48,683 nt of DNA. Origin: Enterococcus faecalis_A (lineage in GTDB: Bacteria > Bacillota > Bacilli > Lactobacillales > Enterococcaceae). The position numbers and the translations under genes are program-made. Shown one piece after another: positions 8,041-15,510 of the stretch; position 1 is the first letter of the stretch, and the number at the start of each line of letters is the position of its first letter. The notes under the pieces were generated by a model. It worked only from the letters and a program-made list of their open reading frames with translations, was not told where the DNA came from and searched no databases. Location of the stretch: assembly GCA_051295955.1 (NCBI GenBank), contig JBPDWA010000009.1, positions 1 to 48,683 of the forward strand, given 5' to 3'.

Positions 8041-8094
8041 CTACATAGTAAAAAAGACCAGATTCAAAAGAATCTCGCCTCTATCTCGGCGCAT
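8041..8094 (-). CDS. Possible 17-residue leader peptide upstream of the MFS pump
   Basis: Within the leader RNA an ATG (8092-8094 on the complement) opens a short frame MRRDRGEILLNLVFFTM that ends with TAG at 8041-8043, immediately before the pump's AGAGGTG site. No clear ribosome binding site precedes it. Leader peptides of this size control several antibiotic-resistance genes by ribosome stalling; applying that here is inference. The frame may also be chance. Confidence 0.35.
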   Translation of the reverse strand: MRRDRGEILLNLVFFTM

Positions 8095-8123
8095 GTTACT
8101 GCGCTATCTGTACGATATGTCTG

Positions 8124-8151
8124 ATTATATACTATTCTCCCAGATAGTCAA
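8124..8151 (-). promoter_or_regulatory. Promoter of the MFS pump (TTGACT-N16-TATAAT)
   Basis: On the complement, TTGACT (8151-8146) and TATAAT (8129-8124) are separated by 16 nt. The transcript starts near 8117, and its leader can form GCGC / GCGC and CGCC / GGCG pairings that compete, then AGATTC-TTTT-GAATCT followed by GGTCTTTTTT. Confidence 0.65.
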
Positions 8152-8216
8152 CCAAAAAATTTGTAGGATAACTTTCTAAATTTTCCCATAACTAGATCAC
8201 TTAAAAACACTCTTTA

Positions 8217-8245
8217 TCGACTTTTTTGATATTTGCCGTTATAAT
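8217..8245 (+). promoter_or_regulatory. Promoter of the amidinotransferase-like gene
   Basis: TATAAT (8240-8245) with TCGACT (8217-8222) 17 nt upstream. The -10 is perfect and the -35 is weak. Confidence 0.45.
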
Positions 8246-8276
8246 GTACGCTAATTAGAGAAGAAAGGAAGAGACG

Positions 8277-9251
8277 ATGAGGAAAGTAAACGTAGTTAGT
8301 GAATTTGCACCTTTGCGCTCAGTTGTTTTAGCGCAATCTCAATTTTGTTTTCCGGAAAATGTGGGAGCGGAAATGGATACCTCTTTTTTAACTGCTGAAA
8401 ATGATGCATTAGCGAAAAATAATGAAGGCAAAGATTTAGCTGAGGTTGACGGCTCGCTGCAAAAAAAGTGGGAGCAGGAAAAAATAGCAATGCAAACCTT
8501 GCTGGAATCATATGGAGTGGAGGTTTTGCGCCCGCGCTTGCTGACAGACGAAGAAAAGCGTTATGGCAAGGAACAAGGGATTGGCTATAGTAATTTCTTT
8601 TCCAGAGATCCATTTTTCACAGTAGGAAATATTGTTATTGAAGGCAATCTGCGTTTTATGCATCGTAGAAAGGAAATCTTGCCGATACGTCCACTGTTAA
8701 GTGCTTGGACTAGTTCAGCTGATTGCTACTATTTAGCAACACCTCAGCCAGATGATTCTGCCGGCAGTTATAGTGACGTCGGGCCCTTTATTGAAGGCGG
8801 TGATGTACTGGTTTTAGGGAAAACAATTTTTGTCGGTTATTCAGGTCTCGCTAGCAACCTTCAGGGGATTTTATGGTTGCAACAATTATTGAAAAAATTT
8901 GGCTATGAAGTAGTACCGGTTCGTTTGCACCCACAGATTCTACATTTAGATTGTGCCTTAAGTCTGTTACGAGAAGGTGTGATGATTGTTTGCGAAGCTG
9001 CCTTTTTAGATGGGATTCCTGAACAATTAAGTCACTGGCAAAAAATTTATGTTTCTTTAGCGGAAGCTGCGTTGTTAATGACTAATGGCTTGCCGTTAAA
9101 CGAAAAAGTTTATATTACGGATAGCTCATTTACCCGCTTGATTGACGAAATTGAAGTATTTGGCATTCAAGTGGCTCCCTTGGATTATCATATTTCGCGG
9201 ATTTTTGGGGGTTCTTTTCGATGTACCACGCAAGCTTTAGTACGGGAATAA
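8277..9251 (+). CDS. Amidinotransferase / dimethylarginine-dimethylaminohydrolase fold protein
   Basis: A 324-residue member of the guanidine-modifying enzyme superfamily (arginine deiminase, DDAH, amidinotransferases). Visible marks: SRDPFFTVGN with Arg110-Asp111, FIEGGDVLVLG with Glu173 and Asp176, HLDCALSLL with His223, and near the C-terminus GGSFRCTTQ with Cys316 as the likely nucleophile that forms the covalent amidino intermediate. These positions follow the usual order of catalytic elements. The substrate is probably arginine-like, but deiminase, DDAH and transferase activities cannot be separated by eye. No arginine-pathway genes are adjacent, so its pathway role is open. AAGGAAGAG precedes ATG; a terminator follows. 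Confidence 0.85.
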   Translation: MRKVNVVSEFAPLRSVVLAQSQFCFPENVGAEMDTSFLTAENDALAKNNEGKDLAEVDGSLQKKWEQEKIAMQTLLESYGVEVLRPRLLTDEEKRYGKEQGIGYSNFFSRDPFFTVGNIVIEGNLRFMHRRKEILPIRPLLSAWTSSADCYYLATPQPDDSAGSYSDVGPFIEGGDVLVLGKTIFVGYSGLASNLQGILWLQQLLKKFGYEVVPVRLHPQILHLDCALSLLREGVMIVCEAAFLDGIPEQLSHWQKIYVSLAEAALLMTNGLPLNEKVYITDSSFTRLIDEIEVFGIQVAPLDYHISRIFGGSFRCTTQALVRE

Positions 9252-9271
9252 ATGAATAAGTTGATGATTAG

Positions 9272-9317
9272 AACAGTTTACCTCTACGATTTTTGTGAGG
9301 AGTGAGCTGTTTTTTTG
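9272..9317 (+). terminator. Terminator after the amidinotransferase-like gene
   Basis: AACAG (9272-9276) / CTGTT (9307-9311) and inner CCTC (9281-9284) / GAGG (9297-9300), followed by seven T. Confidence 0.6.
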
Positions 9318-9400
9318 CTCAAGCTGAAAGTGGAATAATTGCTTTTTTCAAAAATAGCACGGATAATAAAAGGACATACACGAACTAAGGAGGCGCTATC

Positions 9401-9853
9401 ATGGAAAAACAATATGTCCGATTTTTTGCAATGATTTTAACATCTACAGTGATAATGTTTGGTATGATGTATTTGAATGTCTTTCAGTTAGATCATATTT
9501 TTTATAGTCAAACACGAGTTTATATGGCTTTGATGATGGGAGCTGCCATGGCTATCATCATGTTGCTGTTTATGTGGAAAATGTACCAAAATAAAAAAGC
9601 CAACTTAGCGATTTTAATTGGTAGTGTCATTGTTTTTGGACTTTCTTTGGGCGCTGTGCGAACCCAAGCGAATATACAAGATGTTGCTTGGCTAAAGGCA
9701 ATGATTCCACATCATTCAATTGCAATTTTAACAAGCAAAAAGGCAGACTTAAAAGATCCACGTGTTCAGGAATTAGCGCAAAAGATTATTCAAACCCAAG
9801 AAAAAGAAATCACTGAAATGAAGCGTTTAATTAAAGATTTACGTGCCAAATAA
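9401..9853 (+). CDS. DUF305-domain membrane protein
   Basis: A 150-residue protein with three predicted membrane helices (about 8-26, 38-58, 66-86) and a C-terminal DUF305 part: WLKAMIPHHSIAILTSKKADLKDPRVQELAQKII. The MIPHHS motif is the hallmark; in this family the His-His and Met residues are suspected metal ligands, and some members are linked to copper. The same arrangement of helices plus a DUF305 domain is common in Firmicutes. AAGGAGG (9389-9395) precedes ATG. It is a single gene. Metal binding is a family-based inference. Confidence 0.85.
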   Translation: MEKQYVRFFAMILTSTVIMFGMMYLNVFQLDHIFYSQTRVYMALMMGAAMAIIMLLFMWKMYQNKKANLAILIGSVIVFGLSLGAVRTQANIQDVAWLKAMIPHHSIAILTSKKADLKDPRVQELAQKIIQTQEKEITEMKRLIKDLRAK

Positions 9854-9954
9854 ACGCAAAGATTACAATATCTTATTGAAAAAGATCCTCCAATATGGGT
9901 TTGTATGCTCTTTAAAACAAGGTAAGCTTAAAAAATACTAGACAACATCCAACC

Positions 9955-10039
9955 AAAAAACAACGTTGCAAGGTCGATAGGTGTTTCCAAAATTGGCAGT
10001 TTTGGCTTCACTAGAACGATTCATACAACGTTGTTTTTT
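9955..10039. repeat. 85-nt structured inverted repeat between convergent genes
   Basis: AAAAAACAACGTTG (9955-9968) is the exact reverse complement of CAACGTTGTTTTTT (10026-10039). The 57-nt interior contains a second hairpin CCAAAA / TTTTGG. With A-runs on one side and T-runs on the other it can serve as a bidirectional terminator for the DUF305 gene and the convergent YeiH gene. Its length and internal structure also fit a small palindromic mobile repeat (MITE-like), which needs a genome search. Confidence 0.6.
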
Positions 10040-10062
10040 GATGACCAGGGAGCTGAAGCTTC

Positions 10063-11079
10063 TTACAGGATAAATAGTCCAATCAGTAAAATAGCTAAAA
10101 AGACTTGAAGGGCGCCAACTGACAAACCGTATAGCAAGAAGCGTTTGCCTTCTTTGAAAAATTTTTGAAAGTCAAGTCGTAAGCCGATGGCAGCTAACGC
10201 AGTTATTTCAAACCAGCTGCTGAGAAAATGAGCCCCTGAACTGATGACTTCTGGTAAATGGAAGACACTGTTTATGATACAGCAAAGAAAAAAGCCAATG
10301 ACATACCATGGTAGAATGCTTGTTTTTTTGATAGCTGCCAATTCTTCTTCCAGCGGTTCCTTTTTCAAACGACCAAAGAGAAAAACTACTACGACTAATA
10401 AAACGATCCGCATAATTTTAAAAAGCATTGACAGTTCAACGACTTGGCTGTTCACCATATTGGCACTGGCGACGACCTGTCCCACTGATTGCAACGTACC
10501 GCCAATCAAGGCACTTTTCGCTAAGTCATTGCCGTTGTAAAAAAGATTGCTGAGAAAAGGCAATGTCAGCATTAAAACAGTACCCAATAAATTGACTAGC
10601 GTAATAATTTGGCCTTTTTCTTCTTCTTTCGCATGAATTGCCGGGGCAATCGAAGCAATCGCTGATGAGCCGCAAACTGCATTACCGCCAGCCATTAACA
10701 AAGACATATTTTGAGAAAAGAGCATTTTGCGTCCGATGAAATAAGCTGCGAAAATAGTTCCGGCCATTTGTAAAATAACAAATAAACCACCTGTTAAGCC
10801 AATTTGTGCAATAGTTTGAAAGGTGACAGTAACGCCTAATAAAACAACTGAAAATTCTAATAAGCGGCTTTCTGCAATTTTGGTGCCTTTGTCTAATTGG
10901 GGACTGCGGACCAACGTGTTGCCTAAAAAAATTCCTAATAAGATAGCGATGGTGGCAGCTCCTAATGTAGGCAGCCAGATTGCAATCAATTTACTTACGA
11001 TAGCCACGATCAAAGCAGCACTTAATCCTGGTAAGTACGACTGCCAGCTAGTCGAATTTTTGGTTTTGAATCTATTCAT
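10063..11079 (-). CDS. YeiH-family putative sulfate/anion exporter
   Basis: A 338-residue integral membrane protein with about ten hydrophobic segments and the conserved blocks of the YeiH (Cons_hypoth698) family: LLGIFLGNTL near 45-55, LLGVTVTF, a GGNAVCGSSAIASIAPAIHA loop, and GGTLQSVGQVVASA. The family is annotated as putative sulfate exporter; transport has little direct proof. AAGGAG precedes ATG 11079. It is transcribed divergently from a LysR regulator, the same pairing as E. coli yeiH/yeiE and B. subtilis analogues, so that regulator probably controls it. Confidence 0.88.
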   Translation of the reverse strand: MNRFKTKNSTSWQSYLPGLSAALIVAIVSKLIAIWLPTLGAATIAILLGIFLGNTLVRSPQLDKGTKIAESRLLEFSVVLLGVTVTFQTIAQIGLTGGLFVILQMAGTIFAAYFIGRKMLFSQNMSLLMAGGNAVCGSSAIASIAPAIHAKEEEKGQIITLVNLLGTVLMLTLPFLSNLFYNGNDLAKSALIGGTLQSVGQVVASANMVNSQVVELSMLFKIMRIVLLVVVVFLFGRLKKEPLEEELAAIKKTSILPWYVIGFFLCCIINSVFHLPEVISSGAHFLSSWFEITALAAIGLRLDFQKFFKEGKRFLLYGLSVGALQVFLAILLIGLFIL

Positions 11080-11196
11080 AAAAAAACTCCTTCTTTCTTT
11101 TTATCCTAGCAAGAAAAAGTATAGCGAAAATTTTTACATTTGAGAAATAGATAGTTATAATAAATACTATAAGGAAAATGAATGGAAAGGATTTCT

Positions 11197-12021
11197 ATGT
11201 TTAAATTACTCACTACTTTTCGAGCTGTTTACGAAACAAAAAATTTTTCAAAAGCTGCGGAAATTCTCTATATTTCTCAACCGGCAGTCTCCAATCAGAT
11301 TAAACAACTGGAAACGGAAATATCCTGTCAATTATTTGTCCGCAACGGTCGCCAAAATATTTCTCCCACTAGGCAAGCTGCAATTTTATATGACCGCTTG
11401 TTAAATTTATTTGATGATTGGCAAGAAGTTGTCGCTGCTATTCACAACGCCGAACAGCCTAAAGAAACCTGTCGTATCGCTGCTTCTAACACATTTGCTG
11501 TTCATTATTTGCCGCAGCTTTTCAAAGAACTAATCACTCGTTTGCCGCAGCTTAATTTTGTCTGTGAAATGGCTAACTCAGAAGCCGTTGTAGCAAAGTT
11601 AGAGAAACATCAAATTGACTTTGGTTTTATTGAAAAGCCGCTGATTACCAGAGCGATTGCTCGTGAGGCCATTTGTAAAGATGAATTGGTGTTAGCTGGA
11701 AATCAGGCAGTGGATCGCTGGTTTGTTCGTGAAAAAGATTCTGGTGTTTATTACTATACTCAACGTTATTTACAAGAGCACAATTATCAGCCGGAGACAG
11801 TTGTCGTTAAAAACAATGAGATGATTGTCAAATTTCTCGAATTAGGCTGTGGTCAATCATTGATTTCAAAAAAAGCTTTGAGTGCTGCGATTCCTTTTCA
11901 AACCTTAGATTCTGAGTACCAACGAACGATGTATTTTTTAGAAAGAACACATTTACAGTCGCCGATCTTACAACAAGCTGCCACGGAAATTCGCAATTTT
12001 TATCAATCGTGTTCAGCCTAG
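11197..12021 (+). CDS. LysR-family transcriptional regulator (YeiE/CysL-like)
   Basis: A 274-residue regulator with an N-terminal winged helix-turn-helix (FKLLTTFRAVYETKNFSKAAEILYISQPAVSNQIKQLE) and a C-terminal periplasmic-binding-fold effector domain. ATG 11197 gives the usual LysR N-terminus and has GGAAAGGA upstream; an alternative ATG at 11182 in the same frame would add five residues and also has AAGGA upstream, so the start is not certain. Divergent from the yeiH gene with 102-117 nt between them, where the operator should lie. Such regulators respond to small sulfur or anion ligands in related systems; the ligand here is unknown. Confidence 0.88.
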   Translation: MFKLLTTFRAVYETKNFSKAAEILYISQPAVSNQIKQLETEISCQLFVRNGRQNISPTRQAAILYDRLLNLFDDWQEVVAAIHNAEQPKETCRIAASNTFAVHYLPQLFKELITRLPQLNFVCEMANSEAVVAKLEKHQIDFGFIEKPLITRAIAREAICKDELVLAGNQAVDRWFVREKDSGVYYYTQRYLQEHNYQPETVVVKNNEMIVKFLELGCGQSLISKKALSAAIPFQTLDSEYQRTMYFLERTHLQSPILQQAATEIRNFYQSCSA

Positions 12022-12161
12022 ACAAGTTTATGTGGAAAATAGTTATTAAGCCTTGAAAGCTTGCTGTTTTCGGCTCTAATCAATTGCATTTTTCTGATGG
12101 TGTGATAAGCTTTTTATGAAGGACATTTGGAAAAAGACTATAAAAAGAGGGTGCAGGAGAG

Positions 12162-12368
12162 ATGGTTGAATTAGTGGTTTTTTTAACGGTGTTTACTTAT
12201 GGTAGTAATTTTATCTTATACAGAATTTTAAAAAGGCAAAAAACAATGAATATTTTGGAAAAAATCTCCATTGTTTTTGGCATCAATATGTCAGTACTTT
12301 TATTAGATGGCTTTTTTGCCTTTTTACGCTTGTTTGCTTTATCACAAGAAGGAATGCTTTTCGAGTAA
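12162..12368 (+). CDS. Small two-helix membrane protein of unknown function
   Basis: ATG 12162 follows CAGGAGAG. The 68-residue product has two hydrophobic segments (about 2-20 and 34-55) separated by a basic loop (RILKRQKTMN), which suggests both ends outside or inside with a cytoplasmic positive loop. It precedes a two-component system by about 100 nt on the same strand. Small membrane proteins sometimes modulate such kinases, but nothing in the sequence proves a link. No family recognised. Confidence 0.55.
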   Translation: MVELVVFLTVFTYGSNFILYRILKRQKTMNILEKISIVFGINMSVLLLDGFFAFLRLFALSQEGMLFE

Positions 12369-12466
12369 GCAGTTATTTTTTTGAAAAATCAGTAGAAAGT
12401 CTTATATGAATGACGTACACTTTCTGATAAGGTAAAATAGAAATCAGAAAAGGACGGGGAGTACGT

Positions 12467-13141
12467 ATGTCGAAGATAATGATTGTGGAAGATGAAAAAA
12501 CAATCCGAGATTTAATTCGGGAAGAATTACAAAAATGGCAGTTTGAAACTTTTGGCGTCACTGAATTTCATGCAGTGTTGGAGGATTTTCAACGTGAAGA
12601 ACCGCAGCTGGTTTTACTGGACATTAATTTGCCGGTGTTTGATGGGTATTATTGGTGTCAAAAAATTCGAGAAATCTCAAAAGTCCCAATTATATTTCTT
12701 TCTAGCCGCAACACCAACATGGATATGATTATGGCGATGAATATGGGGGCAGATGACTTTGTGACTAAGCCGTTTCAACTGGATGTGTTGATTGCAAAAA
12801 TCAGTGCATTATTACGACGTTCTTACAATTATTCTGAGGTTGGCAGCGAAATCATGTCTCATAACGGGATTACTTTAAATGTCGACAACGGTAGTATGGA
12901 AATTAACGGACAAATTATAGACTTAAGCAAAAATGAATATCGGCTATTGTACATTTTAATGAAAAAGCACGGGAAAATTTTAACGCGAGAAAAATTATTG
13001 CGGGCGCTTTGGGAAGATGAACGGTTTGTTGATGATAATACGTTGACGGTTAATATTAATCGCTTGCGTAAAAAGATTGAACAAGCCGGAATTGAAGGGT
13101 ATATCGAAACCAAAGTCGGACAAGGGTATATAGTGCCTTAG
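12467..13141 (+). CDS. OmpR-family response regulator (BceR/SapR-like)
   Basis: A 224-residue regulator: receiver domain with acidic pocket VEDEKT and phospho-acceptor Asp52 (VLLDINLP), the conserved Lys in VTKPF, then an OmpR/PhoB winged-helix domain (TREKLLRALWEDERFVDDNTLTVNINRLRKKIE). The NTLTVNINRLRKK sequence is characteristic of the BceR/GraR subgroup that answers cell-wall-active peptides. It is 12 nt ahead of its kinase gene. The position on the backbone, before a sugar permease and amino-acid permease and upstream of metG, recalls E. faecalis SapRS (EF0926-0927), which controls bacitracin transporters encoded elsewhere. That identity is from memory. Confidence 0.9.
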   Translation: MSKIMIVEDEKTIRDLIREELQKWQFETFGVTEFHAVLEDFQREEPQLVLLDINLPVFDGYYWCQKIREISKVPIIFLSSRNTNMDMIMAMNMGADDFVTKPFQLDVLIAKISALLRRSYNYSEVGSEIMSHNGITLNVDNGSMEINGQIIDLSKNEYRLLYILMKKHGKILTREKLLRALWEDERFVDDNTLTVNINRLRKKIEQAGIEGYIETKVGQGYIVP

Positions 13142-13153
13142 AACGGAGTAGCT

Positions 13154-14179
13154 ATGACTATTTGGAAATATCTTAAAGACCGCTGGCTGCTTTTGATCGG
13201 CTGGTTCTTTTTCAATGCGCTAACGAGTTTTATCTTATGGTTATCGCCGACTGCTCATTTTGACGCAGCGGTGATGGGCTATATCTTTTTGCTGCAAAGT
13301 ATCTTTTTGCTTTTATTTTTTATCATCGACTATTCATTAAAAAAACAATGGTGGCGTGAGCTGGATACCACCAATGCGCCGCCATCACTGCAGCAATATT
13401 TGGAACAAGCCCATACGGAAGAAGAGCGGCTGATTCAAGACTATGTCAATAACCTATTAATCGAACATCAACAAATCATGCAACAAGCCATCACTAATCA
13501 GCAGGATCAAAAAGATTATATTGATTCTTGGGTTCATGAAATTAAAGTACCGTTAGCGGCTGTAAATCTTTTACTGCAATCCCTTGAAGATGAGATTCCT
13601 GATCAGAAGTATGATTTATTGGAAGGTGAATTGGACAAAATTGATGAGTATGTTGAGCAAGTTCTTTACTATGCACGCTTGGAAAGCTTTTCACGTGATT
13701 ATTTAATCCAAGAATATTCCTTAAAAGAGATTGTTCAATCCGTCGTTCGTAGCCAAGCTAATTATTTTATACAAAAGAATTTACAATTTATCTTAGAGGG
13801 AACCGATGAACTGGTGTTAACGGATCGCAAATGGCTGGCTTTTATTTTTCGTCAATTGATTAGTAATGCGATCAAATACACCCCTGCCGGCGGTCAAATT
13901 CGTGTGAAAATTTCCAAGTCAAAAGCTGGTGTTCGGTTAACGTTGGCAGACTCCGGCATCGGAATTCCCAATAAGGATCTCCATCGTATCTTTGATAAGG
14001 GATTTACTGGTGAAAACGGTCGCCAAAGCGAGCAACACTCTACCGGTCTCGGTCTCTACCTGGCAAAGGAACTAGCGGAGAAGCTAGGTCATCAACTTTC
14101 CGCAGAATCAGAAGTAGGGGCAGGAACTACGATGAAATTATTCTTCCCATTTTTAAGCTATTACGATGGACTTAAATAA
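13154..14179 (+). CDS. BceS-like intramembrane-sensing histidine kinase
   Basis: A 341-residue kinase with two N-terminal membrane helices (about 14-33 and 40-62) and almost no extracellular loop, the layout of BceS/GraS kinases that receive their signal from a partner ABC transporter. The phosphorylation site is His128 in WVHEIKVPLAAV. The ATP-binding domain shows the N box (LISNAIKYTPAGG), G1 (DSGIGI) and G2 (TGLGLYL). No BceAB-type transporter is next to it, so any sensing transporter must be elsewhere. Cotranscribed with the preceding regulator gene. Confidence 0.9.
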   Translation: MTIWKYLKDRWLLLIGWFFFNALTSFILWLSPTAHFDAAVMGYIFLLQSIFLLLFFIIDYSLKKQWWRELDTTNAPPSLQQYLEQAHTEEERLIQDYVNNLLIEHQQIMQQAITNQQDQKDYIDSWVHEIKVPLAAVNLLLQSLEDEIPDQKYDLLEGELDKIDEYVEQVLYYARLESFSRDYLIQEYSLKEIVQSVVRSQANYFIQKNLQFILEGTDELVLTDRKWLAFIFRQLISNAIKYTPAGGQIRVKISKSKAGVRLTLADSGIGIPNKDLHRIFDKGFTGENGRQSEQHSTGLGLYLAKELAEKLGHQLSAESEVGAGTTMKLFFPFLSYYDGLK

Positions 14180-14616
14180 TTGAATCAACAATTAATTCCA
14201 AGCTTCTTTAGAAAAAAAGATTCAGCTAATTGCGCCTCTGGAACTATCGGGCAATGGAAAGGCAGTGTCGTTTTTTTCATCAGTTTAGTTTGGTGGCTTC
14301 ACCTTCACTTTTAAAGAGTGTATTAAAGCTATACGTCCATGGGTTGAAAAATTAGATAAGAAATTACCTAGTAAAGTAATATTATGTGTGTTTGCTGATA
14401 ATGTAATAGTGTTGATTTTGAAAGAAAGAAGGTCTAAAAAGTTCTCTTAAGCCTTCTTTCTTCTTTTTGGCTGAAGAAACGGTCTGTGTTGTTAGCAAAT
14501 TTTTTTGTTATATGGCGATTTTCTCACTGTATTCTCCTTTTATTTTAAGTTGTTTGGGGAATAAGAATTTTGATATACTGATAACTAATGTGGTTTGAGA
14601 GGAGTTAGAAAAAAAT
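14180..14616. other. Intergenic region with a strong terminator
   Basis: Contains the terminator at 14422-14467. Just before it a start-less frame (about 14296-14450) reads GFTFTFKECIKAIRPWVEK and ends at TAA; it could be the tail of a lost gene, not identified. A possible promoter for the permease lies after 14560. Confidence 0.35.
14422..14467 (+). terminator. Strong hairpin terminator after the two-component system
   Basis: AAGAAAGAAGG (14422-14432) is perfectly complementary to CCTTCTTTCTT (14452-14462), with a 19-nt loop and trailing T-run. Confidence 0.75.
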
Positions 14617-15480
14617 ATGAATGTGTTAATCGCATTAATTCCCATGCTTGCTTGGGGGAGCATAGGTTTAGTCAGCGGAAAAATCGGTGGTACCGCTAAC
14701 CAACAAACCTTAGGCATGACGATGGGTGCTTTATTATTTTCAATTGCGACGTTTATTATTATGCGTCCAGTTATGTCGGTAGAAATGGGAATCGTCGGCT
14801 TGCTTTCCGGTTTATTTTGGAGTGTGGGACAAAACCAGCAGTTTCACAGCATGAAATATATGGGTGTCTCTGTTGGCTTACCAATTTCAACTGGTATGCA
14901 ATTAATCGTCAATACGGTTGCCGGAGCAGTCTTTTTTCATGAATGGACCCGAACAAAAGATTTTGCTATCGGTATTATCGCTTTAGCTTTCTTGGTTGCT
15001 GGTGCTTATTTAACCGCTCGCCAAGATAAAGAAAACCAAACAAGTATGACGAATAAAACATTAGATTATCCTAAAGGCGCTCGTGCACTTATTATTTCAA
15101 CCATCGGTTTTGGTGTCTACACGATTATCGTCAACGCCAGCGGTTTGGATCCTTTAGGAGTTATTTTACCGCAAAGTATCGGTATGTTGGTCGGCGCTAG
15201 CTTTTTTGCTTTTAAAAAAGCTCAACTCGATCGTTATGTATGGTTTAATATGAGTACTGGTTTATTATGGGGGTTAGGCAATATTTGTATGTTATTGACG
15301 ATGCGTCAAATTGGCTTAGCAATTAGCTTTTCTTTATCGCAAATGGGAATCATCATCTCAACGCTTGGTGGAATCTTTCTTTTGGGAGAGCACAAGACTA
15401 AAAAAGAATTGTATTCTGTAATCTGCGGCTGTTTATTTGTAATAATAGGCGGCGTCTTACTGGGATATATGAAAGCTTAA
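14617..15480 (+). CDS. GRP-family (RbsU/GlcU-like) sugar permease
   Basis: A 287-residue protein with ten hydrophobic segments in two repeated halves, as in the glucose/ribose porter family of the drug/metabolite transporter superfamily. Family features seen: ALIPMLAWGSIGLVSGKIGG at the N-terminus, GLFWSVGQNQQFHSMKYMGVSVGLPIS, and the matching GLLWGLGNICMLLTMRQIGLAISF in the second half. The family takes up glucose or ribose with protons. AGGAG precedes ATG 14617. It is followed 30 nt later by an amino-acid permease gene on the same strand. Confidence 0.88.
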   Translation: MNVLIALIPMLAWGSIGLVSGKIGGTANQQTLGMTMGALLFSIATFIIMRPVMSVEMGIVGLLSGLFWSVGQNQQFHSMKYMGVSVGLPISTGMQLIVNTVAGAVFFHEWTRTKDFAIGIIALAFLVAGAYLTARQDKENQTSMTNKTLDYPKGARALIISTIGFGVYTIIVNASGLDPLGVILPQSIGMLVGASFFAFKKAQLDRYVWFNMSTGLLWGLGNICMLLTMRQIGLAISFSLSQMGIIISTLGGIFLLGEHKTKKELYSVICGCLFVIIGGVLLGYMKA

Positions 15481-15510
15481 CAAATTCCACTTTTGGAGGG
15501 GTTATGTAAT

